9,256 bases of DNA from CAVPRW01 sp046727435 [NCBI: bacterium] (GCA_046727435.1 JBKPCR010000434.1:1-9256); one strand, 5' to 3'; positions 1 to 6,106 are shown, counted from the first letter of the stretch. The notes: generated by a model from the letters alone, not told the origin. A program made the numbers and translations.

Positions 1-1
1 C

Positions 2-136
2 CTCGATCTCGCCCTGGAGGGGCGGGGACTCGAGATTGACTCTGAGACGCGTGATGTCTATATCAGTGCGTTTCAGAGCAGCGACCCTCGACTCCCTGCT
101 CGAGATCTGGGCGGCGGCGAGTCGACAGGCGCTTAG
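2..136 (+). CDS. Possible C-terminal end of a plus-strand gene (partial)
   Basis: An open frame enters from the left edge and reads 44 residues (beginning LDLALEGRGLEIDSETRDVY) to a TAG stop at 134-136. The composition, mixed acidic and hydrophobic and then a loose Gly/Ser/Arg-rich tail, fits a protein C-terminus. In GC-rich DNA an open frame this short can occur by chance. I recognise no family. If real, it would converge on the minus-strand operon that ends at 179, leaving a 42-bp gap. Confidence 0.3.
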   Translation, partial: LDLALEGRGLEIDSETRDVYISAFQSSDPRLPARDLGGGESTGA

Positions 137-178
137 GGGGCACGCCTGATGGCTCGCCGCCGAGAACTCTGCCCCCCA

Positions 179-613
179 TCAGTAGACGTTCTTCTCGTAG
201 GCCGCCAGGACCTGTTGCCGCGTGTCAGTGACGAACACCTCCAGGAGCGTCCCATTCACGCCGTCACAACATCCACCCCATTGAGTCGGATGCCACCCGT
301 CCTGCCTGAAGCGCATATGCCATGTGGCGATGTACCCCTGCACGGCGGCAATGACATCTGGGCACAGACGCGCCATCGTGTCGAGCACCGTCTGGTAGGG
401 CGTCCAATCGGCGGGAGAACCGAGATGCATGCGATAGAGCAGCCGCCCCTCCTCCCCCGCGGTCAGGTGAACGATGACCAGGCAGGCCTGGGCCAGGATC
501 GTACGCCGCTCCTCGGTGGTGCACTCATCGAAGGCTCCGTACACCCGCAGGCGCTGCGCCACCATTGTCCGCAACTCCAAGAGCGAAGGGCTGTCCACTG
601 ACTCCACGTGCAT
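179..613 (-). CDS. Hypothetical protein, 144 aa, last gene of the DUF6766 operon
   Basis: I do not recognise this family. The start at 613 is chosen because GGGGAGG lies six bases upstream (620-626); the frame stays open to 655 but without a better ribosome site. The protein begins MHVESVDSPSLLELRTMV. Its first half is rich in Leu, Ala and Arg and looks helical, with an apolar stretch (ACLVIVHLTAGEEGRLLYRM). The second half has several Trp residues and a GGCCDG turn. There is no signal peptide or convincing membrane span, so it is probably cytoplasmic. It lies 38 bp downstream of the CxxC protein gene and is probably co-transcribed with it and with the DUF6766 gene. The SD sequence and natural residue mix argue for a real gene; function unknown. 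Confidence 0.68.
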   Translation of the reverse strand: MHVESVDSPSLLELRTMVAQRLRVYGAFDECTTEERRTILAQACLVIVHLTAGEEGRLLYRMHLGSPADWTPYQTVLDTMARLCPDVIAAVQGYIATWHMRFRQDGWHPTQWGGCCDGVNGTLLEVFVTDTRQQVLAAYEKNVY

Positions 614-651
614 TCCGCACCTCCCCTGGCGTGAGCGGTGAGCCTGCTGCC

Positions 652-852
652 TCAACCAGCTCGCCGTGTGGTGCGTTCATGATCGGGGTGAAGGGACTCC
701 CAGCCGGCCGTGCTTGGTGCAGCCGCGGAGATGCCGTGTGATCTTGCGGTACGTTTCGCCTTCCGCCCGCACCGTCGGCACTCGTAATACAATGTCCCAG
801 AGGTCGTCTTGGACTCATAGGCGAGGCGTACGTCCGGTGCTAATGTGGGCAT
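652..852 (-). CDS. Small CxxC protein, 66 aa, zinc-ribbon-like
   Basis: The frame is open to 1068, but the start at 852 has a strong SD sequence (AGGAGGAG, seven bases upstream), so the 66-residue form is preferred. The protein begins MPTLAPDVRLAYESKTTSGT. Its centre reads YYECRRCGRKAKRTARSHG, a single CxxC knuckle followed by basic residues, as in half of a zinc ribbon. Only one cysteine pair is present, so metal binding would need the downstream histidines or a dimer; that is inference. The gene lies 44 bp after the DUF6766 gene and 38 bp before the 144-residue gene, which suggests one transcript. Small basic CxxC proteins often bind nucleic acid, but nothing here shows what this one does. 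Confidence 0.6.
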   Translation of the reverse strand: MPTLAPDVRLAYESKTTSGTLYYECRRCGRKAKRTARSHGISAAAPSTAGWESLHPDHERTTRRAG

Positions 853-896
853 GGGTCGTCTCCTCCTGACAAGGGGAGGGGCGTCCTCCCGCGGGT

Positions 897-1670
897 CTAG
901 GCATGGCCGGTCTCGTGATGCGGGGCCGCGACCGGCTTCGAGGCGGGCGAGCCCTGCTGGCGCAGGACGATGGACAACACCACCATCACCCCGAGCGCCA
1001 GGAACTCGCTCTGCCAGTTCTGCAGCGATTCGAACCAGAAGGCGGAGGTATCCAGGTACTGCAGCCACGTGATTGGCGCTTCCCCGTGGGCCAGCTGTTC
1101 CGCGTTGTAGTGGCGGACGCCGCCGACCGCGTGCAGGAGGAGGGAGAGTGCAAAGAGGGCGCCGAGGGTAAGGGTGAGCGAGTGGGCGTAGAGCGCGAGC
1201 AGGAGCCCGCCGCGGCGCACCGGCCAGGGCGCCTGGGGATCAGCGGAGCGGCGGGGGTCGGCGTCCACCGGCTCCTCCTGGTCCAGCTTCTTGGATTCCG
1301 GGGCCCCCTTCTGGCGCAAGCCCACGGTGAGCAGGATGTAGGCCGCCATCTGCAGGAATTCGCTCTCCCAGTTCTCGGCGAGCGCCTCGACAAAATGCCC
1401 GGTGCGGAGGTAGGCCCCATAGCTGAGGGCTGGGTATCCATGCGACTGTTGCTCGGCCGTATAGTGCCGGTGGCCCACGACGCTCTGGCCCAGCGCACAG
1501 AGGAGAAAGAGCCCGAAGAGCGTCAGGGACAAGCCATGGTGCCGCCACAGGCGGCGCATCCGCCCAGTGCGCCGGGGCCGTCCCCCCGGGGCAGACGCCC
1601 CGACCATCACGCGTCGGCGGGGCGGCGGCATCACCACCGGCCGAGTCGCCAACATGGGGTGCGCGTCCAT
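897..1670 (-). CDS. DUF6766 family membrane protein, two-fold internal duplication
   Basis: This matches my knowledge of DUF6766 proteins, uncharacterised bacterial membrane proteins of roughly 210 residues. With the start at 1670 it has 257 residues; that start is supported by GGGAGGG eight bases upstream, and the conserved part begins near residue 38 (MRRLWRHHGLSL). The protein is a tandem duplication. Each half has HG/HS-LTL, a membrane span, a Y-x-AEQ-x-x-HG motif, a YL...F segment, the signature NW(E/Q)SEFL (residues 100-106 and 218-224), a second span, and LRQ-x-G-(A/S)P-x-SK. Spans are near residues 47-64, 105-119, 164-184 and 223-237. A charged linker (EEPVDADPRR) and APWPVRRGG join the halves. 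The first ~37 residues are basic and poorly conserved, so a later start such as 1559 is possible. It is the first gene of a three-gene operon. Function is unknown. Confidence 0.85.
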   Translation of the reverse strand: MDAHPMLATRPVVMPPPRRRVMVGASAPGGRPRRTGRMRRLWRHHGLSLTLFGLFLLCALGQSVVGHRHYTAEQQSHGYPALSYGAYLRTGHFVEALAENWESEFLQMAAYILLTVGLRQKGAPESKKLDQEEPVDADPRRSADPQAPWPVRRGGLLLALYAHSLTLTLGALFALSLLLHAVGGVRHYNAEQLAHGEAPITWLQYLDTSAFWFESLQNWQSEFLALGVMVVLSIVLRQQGSPASKPVAAPHHETGHA

Positions 1671-1806
1671 CAGTCGAACCCTCCCATAGGTGCGCGTTCG
1701 TGGATAGTCAGGCCGCCGTGGCCCCTCGGCGTCAGGCGGCCTGCCGTAAGGGCACGTGAATCTCTGACCTGTAATGTAGGTGCCGGTGGAGGACCCCGCA
1801 AGAGAT

Positions 1807-1836
1807 TTTTTAGGATTCAATAGATTTCTTTGATAA
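1807..1836 (-). promoter_or_regulatory. Possible promoter of the DUF6766 operon
   Basis: In an A/T-rich island within otherwise GC-rich DNA, the minus strand reads TTATCA (1831-1836), 18 bases, then TAAAAA (1807-1812). Each hexamer matches 4 of 6 bases of the sigma-70 consensus. It lies about 140 bp upstream of the operon start. The match is weak and the long leader is unexplained. The rest of 1671-1891 shows nothing else I can name. Confidence 0.25.
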
Positions 1837-1891
1837 CATGCGGTCTGCTCGGGAGCCCTGTGAGGCGGTTTGTCAGGTGCCTGCCGTGGTT

Positions 1892-1927
1892 GGGGTATGT
1901 TCGGGATACGTGTGAAATCCGGTCACA
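1892..1927 (+). repeat. Left terminal inverted repeat of the MITE-like element
   Basis: It starts GGGGTATGTTCGGGATACG and ends GGTCACA. Its reverse complement matches 2136-2171 at 33 of 36 bases. The outer 22 bases are identical. Confidence 0.75.
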
Positions 1928-2135
1928 GGCAGGTCCGTCCAGGAAAGTAGACCTTCTCGGACAGAAGATTCATTACCAGTAATGCCTGCAAAACCAGGCT
2001 GTTGTCTCACCGCTTGGCAGAACCTTTTTCGGACACCTGTTTCCACACGTATCGAAGTGTGTCATGAGTGAACGCACACTTGAGTCAAAGTGCAAGTGAT
2101 TGTTTTTCCTGCACCAAAATCTTTAGCAGTGTTCT

Positions 2136-2171
2136 TGTGACCGGTTCTTACACGTATCCCGAACATACCCC
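2136..2171 (-). repeat. Right terminal inverted repeat of the MITE-like element
   Basis: It starts TGTGACCGG and ends CGTATCCCGAACATACCCC. It is the inverted partner of 1892-1927, differing only within the five-base block at 2145-2149. Confidence 0.75.
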
Positions 2172-2200
2172 TGCTTGAGCGCTTTCTCGACCATGGTTCC

Positions 2201-2734
2201 TCAGCAGCGCGAGATGGTGTGCATTGAGTCCATGATGAGAATGCTTACGCGTACTGGGCTGTCTGGCTGCCTCGACAGATGGATTGTCACCGAGCCCGTG
2301 TCCGGGCCCAACACAGCGGCCACCAACCGAAGCCCGGGCTGGACGTCATTAAGCGTTGCTATGAGGGCCGATTGGCCGGGTCGCCAGGCTATGCCACACG
2401 CGACATGTGTTGCTTCAGAGACGACCACGGTGTCGCAATTCACATATTCAATCGCGGCGTCCAAGGTGATTCCATTGTTGGGTAGCTCGCCAGCTGTAAG
2501 CTTGACAGGGCCACTGATCGTCGTAAGCGCATCGGATTCGTTGTTCTGGCCGAGGATTACTGGATCACCTGGTGCGGCAGTGGCTTTTGTTGAGTTGAGT
2601 GCCGCAGCAACGGCAGCGACAGCTGCGCCGAGAAACGCGGCGATTGTCGTGCGCCGAGTCGCGCGTTCAGGTGTCATCGCTTCCTCCCCCGACTGTGGCC
2701 TTCGAGTTTTCGATTGCCTATTTTCAGGCTGCAT
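2201..2734 (-). CDS. Small exported protein with Tat-like signal, 177 aa
   Basis: The start at 2734 is chosen for its near-perfect SD sequence (AAAGGAGG, 5-6 bases upstream). The frame extends to 3046, but that part has no natural look. A second ATG at 2677 also has GGGGAGG in front and would give 158 residues. Both forms carry ATRRTTIAAFLGAAVAAVAA, a twin-arginine-like start followed by an alanine-rich hydrophobic stretch and a plausible cleavage region near KATAAPG. The mature part opens with PGDPVILGQNNESDALTTIS, a sequence I associate with the N-termini of secreted beta-rich proteins that bear Tat-like signals. It then has alternating hydrophobic and polar residues consistent with a beta sandwich. 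I know no function. A perfect dyad lies 38 bp upstream of the start and suggests repressor control. Confidence 0.7.
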   Translation of the reverse strand: MQPENRQSKTRRPQSGEEAMTPERATRRTTIAAFLGAAVAAVAAALNSTKATAAPGDPVILGQNNESDALTTISGPVKLTAGELPNNGITLDAAIEYVNCDTVVVSEATHVACGIAWRPGQSALIATLNDVQPGLRLVAAVLGPDTGSVTIHLSRQPDSPVRVSILIMDSMHTISRC

Positions 2735-2771
2735 CTTGTCCTCCTTTCTCGGACGATGCCCAACTATTGAG

Positions 2772-2793
2772 TATGTGGAAATGTTTCCACATA
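2772..2793. promoter_or_regulatory. Operator-like perfect dyad upstream of the exported-protein gene
   Basis: The arms TATGTGGAAA (2772-2781) and TTTCCACATA (2784-2793) are perfect reverse complements around a TG centre. A third half-site in the first orientation, TATATGGAAA, lies at 2848-2857. The dyad sits 38 bp upstream of the exported-protein start, with the SD sequence between them. On the minus strand TTGAGA, a possible -35, lies immediately upstream of the dyad. A dimeric repressor site is the simplest reading. The half-site also resembles a DnaA box (7 of 9 to TTATCCACA), but no origin context is visible. Confidence 0.5.
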
Positions 2794-2859
2794 ACCTTCT
2801 CAATAGCCCTGCGCGACAGGTGGGTCTCATCCCCCGTTGGGGCTGATTATATGGAAACT

Positions 2860-2914
2860 TTTTCAGCATCATAGCCGAAATCCAGGTCTGATACTTCAAG
2901 CTTTTCAGCATCAT
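2860..2914 (+). repeat. Short direct repeat pair TTTTCAGCATCAT
   Basis: Identical 13-base copies lie at 2860-2872 and 2902-2914, 42 bp apart, in the gene-free stretch between the exported-protein start (2734) and the plus-strand fragment (3015). Their role is unknown: they could be paired protein-binding sites or the trace of a small duplication. Apart from the dyad described separately, I see nothing else between 2735 and 2994. Confidence 0.4.
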
Positions 2915-2994
2915 GGTCAGTGACCGGTGACGGCCTGAGGAGAGGTTCAGGTGAGTCGGCTTAACTCCCCACTGAGGTAAAGGAGGTCCTGGCC

Positions 2995-3015
2995 ATGTTT
3001 GAGGGGGATGGCTGA
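2995..3015 (+). CDS. Possible six-codon leader ORF coupled to the fragment at 3015
   Basis: ATG at 2995 has an excellent SD sequence (AAAGGAGG, 2979-2986, eight bases away). It opens a six-residue frame (MFEGDG) whose TGA overlaps the next ATG as TGATG at 3013-3017, a typical arrangement for coupled translation. It may be a true leader peptide or the frameshifted original start of the downstream fragment. Confidence 0.3.
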   Translation: MFEGDG

Positions 3016-3176
3016 TGGCGATGCAGGCGAAGACGGTGCGGCTCATCGAGGTCGCGGTGGAGATCCTGACCGCGCAGCACCCGATGACCGTGCGCCAGGT
3101 GTACTATCAATTGGTTTCCCGACAAGATGTGTTGGCGAGGGCAGGAGGATTTACGTTATCGCGCCGTTACAGCTAA
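3015..3176 (+). pseudogene. Truncated 5' fragment, 'MTVRQVYYQLVS' protein family
   Basis: The frame reads MAMQAKTVRLIEVAVEILTA and continues through QHPMTVRQVYYQLVSRQ. That matches a conserved N-terminus I associate with plasmid- and phage-borne proteins of a few hundred residues, possibly TopVI-A/Toprim-related. After about residue 37 the expected sequence stops. It is replaced by 16 unrelated residues and a TAA at 3174-3176, which overlaps the stop of the convergent NACHT gene (3173). The gene has therefore lost almost its whole body, and the break near 3121 marks one edge of the NACHT module. GAGGGGG at 3001-3007 could serve as ribosome site. I looked for the missing remainder past the far end of the NACHT gene (5909-6110) and did not find it. 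The family assignment is from memory of the motif only. Confidence 0.5.
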
Positions 3177-5908
3177 CCCTCCACAGCCAACCCCGGCAAA
3201 CACGCCTTAAGCTTCGCAACCTCATCCTCGATTACCCGGGGGCCCCCCAACGACCACAACGACAATGTTGTTAATCCAGTGAGCCCGGCCAGCGGCGACA
3301 GGTCGGTCACCCTGGTCCTCCCCAAGGATAACGTCGTTAATCCAGTGAGCCAGGCCAGCGGCGACAGGTCGGTCACCCTGGTGTTGTACAACGACAATGT
3401 TGTTAATCCGGTGAGCCCGGCCAGCGGCGACAGGTCGTCCACTGGCGTAGAATCCAGGATTAAGCACTGCAGGTTGGTCAGCCCGGCCAGCGGCGACAGG
3501 TCGTCCACCCTGGTGGCCTTCAACGACAATATCGTTAAACCGGTGAGTTCGGCCAGTGGCGACAGGTCAATCACTGGCGTAGAATCCAGGATTAAGCACT
3601 GCAGGTTGGTCAGCCCGGCCAGCGGCGACAGATCGTCCACTGGCATCCAGCGGAGAGATAATCGCTGGCGGCCGGCAGACACCCACCGATTGGCGAGCCG
3701 CTGAAGCCGTGCCCGGCGAATGGCGGGTTCGCCGGATAGCAACGGGCGGAGGATACCCATGTTCGCCATGAGGACGTCAAGGCTAAGGTCTGCGTCTTCA
3801 TTGCTGTAATGTATGTCCTCCCAGTCGTGATACTCGGCGAGGATAGCGAGGCACCGTTCCACAGCGGAGGCATTGGTGTCGTGGTCCCAGTTCACGTGTG
3901 GGTCGGACGTCAGCCGGGCCAACAAGCTCGCCGTCCCCGGCATATGGTCACTCTCGCCCGTGACGGCAGACCAGTCAGGGCCGAACACGGCCTCCCGAAT
4001 CTTCTGCTTCCCCAGCGGCTTTGTCCCAGCCAGTAGCTCAAACAAGAACACCAAGGTTTCCTCCCAAGTGCCCTCGTCCGCATACTGTTGGAGGTCGGCT
4101 GCCGCTGTGCCGAAGGGCACCTCCTCCCCCAGCAGCCATTCGGCCGAGGTCACCCATTCAGCCAGGTAGACGGCGGCGAAGTACTCCTGGAAGGACAGGT
4201 GGGTAAAGGCGAACTGGCTGTCCCCCCGCTCGATTACCAGGCCGCTGCGGCGCTTAATGATATCCAGGAACCGGCGGACGTCGGCCGCGGCGGCAGGTTT
4301 GCCAGTTCCCGCCATAGCCGTCCCCAGCCAGCGGCAGAGGGTATCGGCATCGATCAAGATGTCCTGATCCGTGGCCTCGTCTACCCGCCGTTGCTGCATC
4401 TTGAACCCCACCTCGCCGAGCCATCGCTTCATGTCCTGGAGAGAGTCGGTGTACTCGGTGATTTGGCGGAATTCGTCGATCGTTTTCAGGTACGCCTGGA
4501 CGATGTCCTCGTACAGAAGGGCCTTACCGTTCGGCAGGGTGGCCCGGTTTCGGTGGATCAGGGCCATCATAGTGAGGAGGTTCGGCACCCGGGCGAGCCG
4601 GAGGGTATCCGGGTCGCGGTGGATGGCTTGCACTAACTGCGCGGCCCCCTCGCGGGCCCTCTCCGGGTTGGCTTCCCGTGCGGCATACCAGTTCTGGGCG
4701 AACTGGCCAATCTGTGTGTCGTCGAACAGGGCGATATAGGTCAGCGCCGCGAAGGGCTCCTGCGTCTTCGTACTGACGGTCTCCAGGTTGCGTGACATCC
4801 TGATGCGGTCGGGCGTCAGGTGAAAAGGCACATCGTCATACCCGACGACCCGGGACGTGAGGAGGCAGGGGCATCGTCCGAACTGCCGGAACCCGGTCTG
4901 CACGGCGTTGCAGAGATCCCAACGGGTCCGGATGTCGCCGACCTCATCCAGCCCATCCAACATCAGGAGCGCATGTCCTTCGTCCAGCAGGCGGAGGAGA
5001 TATTCCCGGGACAGGTGTTTCCCGATTGTACGGCTCAGGAAGGCGTCGAGCAGCCCGTCCCAGGTGATCCCACGGGTGATGTGGAGGTCCCGGAGGATGA
5101 ATGGAATCGGGATGGGGTTGCTGAGCCGGGCTTTCCACGCGTTGGGGTGCTCGTCGGCCAACTGCCAGGCGAGCCACTCGATCAACGTGGATTTGCCACT
5201 GCCGGCGTCACCCAAAACCACCAACCGATGGTCCCCCGTGACAGCCTCCCCGAGCGGTTGGCAGTCGGGCCAGGTCTCGGGGTCACGTTCCAGAGGGATG
5301 GGATACCGGCTCATCCGCGGCTCGACGAACAGCCGGTCAATCCGGATGTCCTGGTTGTCCTGGAGCGTCGGTAGGCCAAGGAACCGGATCACCCCGTGGG
5401 CGGTCCGGATGGAGGCCAGGTAGTCCCGTACCTGCTCCCGCTCATACTGCCGCGTTTGCCAGCGGAAGAAGGCCGGCAGGACATCGACTGATGTTGGGTC
5501 GGCGGTGAACCATTCGACGCCGTGGTGCAGACCGATGGCATCGCGCCACTCCTTCAGTTTCGGGTCGGTCGATCGATCGTCGTGCTGGTCCGGCCATCCA
5601 GTCATCCGATCATCCAGCAGGAACGGGAGGACGTCGATCCCCCGGTCAAGGGCGTGGCGGTACTCCATCTGGGTGATACTGTGCTCCTGCCCTACAGGGA
5701 CGAACCCCCGGCGGAACCCGACCAGCAGCACACAGGCCCGGCAGCCGTAAAGCCGGTCCAAGGAAAACCGCGTCGGCTCGTCTGCGTCTGAGGTCCAGTC
5801 CTCCATGGGATCGACCTGGTAGCCCGCCTTGCGCAGTTGCGCGATCACCCGCTGCCGGTGCGCCTTGAGATCGACATAGGTGGAGGAGACGAACACCTTG
5901 GCTGACAT
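3173..5908 (-). CDS. DUF4062-NACHT-LRR protein, NLR-like STAND ATPase (candidate anti-phage receptor)
   Basis: This 911-residue protein has three parts. Residues 1-100 are a DUF4062 domain (MSAKVFVSSTYVDLKAHRQR... LLVGFRRGFVP... ITQMEYRHAL), an alpha/beta module often found ahead of STAND ATPases and presumed to be an effector or signalling domain. Residues 225-480 are a NACHT ATPase with Walker A GDAGSGKST (233-241), Walker B LLMLDGLDEVGD (314-325) and sensor LLTSR (349-353). The helical part after it includes FTHLSFQEYFAAVYL (568-582), a hallmark of this clade. Residues 750-881 are six 22-residue leucine-rich repeats, capped by a 30-residue tail. Proteins of this layout are known or predicted to sense phage components, oligomerise through the ATPase and trigger cell suicide or dormancy; that role here is inferred. 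The start has AGGAGG five bases upstream (5914-5919). The gene stands alone, convergent with a broken gene at its 3' end. All key motifs look intact, so it is probably functional. Confidence 0.92.
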   Translation of the reverse strand: MSAKVFVSSTYVDLKAHRQRVIAQLRKAGYQVDPMEDWTSDADEPTRFSLDRLYGCRACVLLVGFRRGFVPVGQEHSITQMEYRHALDRGIDVLPFLLDDRMTGWPDQHDDRSTDPKLKEWRDAIGLHHGVEWFTADPTSVDVLPAFFRWQTRQYEREQVRDYLASIRTAHGVIRFLGLPTLQDNQDIRIDRLFVEPRMSRYPIPLERDPETWPDCQPLGEAVTGDHRLVVLGDAGSGKSTLIEWLAWQLADEHPNAWKARLSNPIPIPFILRDLHITRGITWDGLLDAFLSRTIGKHLSREYLLRLLDEGHALLMLDGLDEVGDIRTRWDLCNAVQTGFRQFGRCPCLLTSRVVGYDDVPFHLTPDRIRMSRNLETVSTKTQEPFAALTYIALFDDTQIGQFAQNWYAAREANPERAREGAAQLVQAIHRDPDTLRLARVPNLLTMMALIHRNRATLPNGKALLYEDIVQAYLKTIDEFRQITEYTDSLQDMKRWLGEVGFKMQQRRVDEATDQDILIDADTLCRWLGTAMAGTGKPAAAADVRRFLDIIKRRSGLVIERGDSQFAFTHLSFQEYFAAVYLAEWVTSAEWLLGEEVPFGTAAADLQQYADEGTWEETLVFLFELLAGTKPLGKQKIREAVFGPDWSAVTGESDHMPGTASLLARLTSDPHVNWDHDTNASAVERCLAILAEYHDWEDIHYSNEDADLSLDVLMANMGILRPLLSGEPAIRRARLQRLANRWVSAGRQRLSLRWMPVDDLSPLAGLTNLQCLILDSTPVIDLSPLAELTGLTILSLKATRVDDLSPLAGLTNLQCLILDSTPVDDLSPLAGLTGLTTLSLYNTRVTDLSPLAWLTGLTTLSLGRTRVTDLSPLAGLTGLTTLSLWSLGGPRVIEDEVAKLKACLPGLAVEG
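3266..3661 (-). repeat. Tandem 66-bp units encoding six LRRs
   Basis: Six units of exactly 66 bp encode the consensus LxLxxTxVxDLSPLAGLTGLTT (x = variable), an internalin-like 22-residue LRR. Residues 3-5 of each unit vary (RWM, DST, KAT, DST, YNT, GRT) while the DLSPLA core is fixed. A 68-bp stretch at 3441-3508 recurs at 3573-3640 with one mismatch. The offset is 132 bp, exactly two units, so a two-repeat block was duplicated recently. Units nearer the C-terminus also share a long common stretch (GTGAGCC...GGTCACCCTGGT on the plus strand) at 66-bp spacing. Confidence 0.88.
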
Positions 5909-6106
5909 GGCGGCCTCCTGTCTCTGATGGAAGGTCCAGTGGTGGTGTCTGACATGTTCGACGTCATCTCGGCTTTAGCCTCCAGCTCATTTTAGGCGCG
6001 AGTGTAAGGGGGGTGGAAAGACATGTCAATCGTAGGGGCCATGTGTGCCCACGGGCGACCGTCACATAATACCTCTGCTGGCCTGGCTCAGCCTGGGTGA
6101 TTCGAC
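5909..6106. other. Gene-free upstream region of the NACHT gene
   Basis: No coding frame is convincing here. On the minus strand the segment leads into the NACHT gene; TAAAAT near 5990 could be a -10 hexamer, but no acceptable -35 lies at the right distance. Short palindromic pieces (ACATGT, GGCT-C-AGCC) are too small to interpret. The rest of the gap (6107-6345) holds repeat copy A and about 95 bp with nothing I recognise. Confidence 0.4.

Larger units (their letters stand above)
1892..2171. mobile_element. MITE-like element with 36-bp terminal inverted repeats
   Basis: A 280-bp gene-free segment is bounded by inverted copies of a 36-bp sequence beginning GGGGTATGTTCGGGATACG. The two ends match at 33 of 36 positions; all three mismatches lie in a five-base block near the inner end. 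The interior carries no open frame of note. It is less GC-rich than its surroundings and contains smaller dyads (CATTAC-CA-GTAATG at 1971-1984) and a degenerate third copy of the end motif (CACACGTATCGAA, 2044-2056). This is the build of a MITE or internally deleted insertion sequence mobilised by a transposase elsewhere. I see no unambiguous target-site duplication and cannot assign the ends to an IS family. It lies 30 bp beyond the stop of the exported-protein gene. Confidence 0.65.

Noticed and set aside
903-1823. 306-residue plus-strand open frame
   Set aside because: It lies antisense to the DUF6766 gene and mirrors its frame. Composition is Arg/Gly/Pro-rich with no recognisable domain or SD sequence; the minus strand has a clear family match.
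1671-1891. Search for tRNA or small RNA genes in the intergenic gaps (also 5909-6345, 7228-7616, 8846-8992)
   Set aside because: No cloverleaf, GGTTCGAATCC-type T-arm, or CCA end with a matching acceptor stem was found near the recombinase or elsewhere.
2735-3046. N-terminal extension of the exported protein to 281 residues
   Set aside because: The extension lacks a signal or natural composition, crosses the dyad and the direct repeats, and the ATG at 2734 has a near-perfect SD sequence.
3266-3661. Regular 66-bp repeats considered as a CRISPR array or a diversity-generating retroelement target
   Set aside because: The repeats stay in frame and encode an LRR consensus, so they are not spacers and repeats. 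No reverse transcriptase or template repeat is in the window.
4088-4636. Several plus-strand frames of 80-190 residues across 3279-5791
   Set aside because: All are antisense shadows of the NACHT gene. The LRR-region shadow (3279-3704) looks repetitive only because the DNA under it is a tandem repeat.
5936-5968. Possible dyad TGAC...GTCA upstream of the NACHT gene
   Set aside because: Only four-base arms with a poorly matched centre, within chance expectation.
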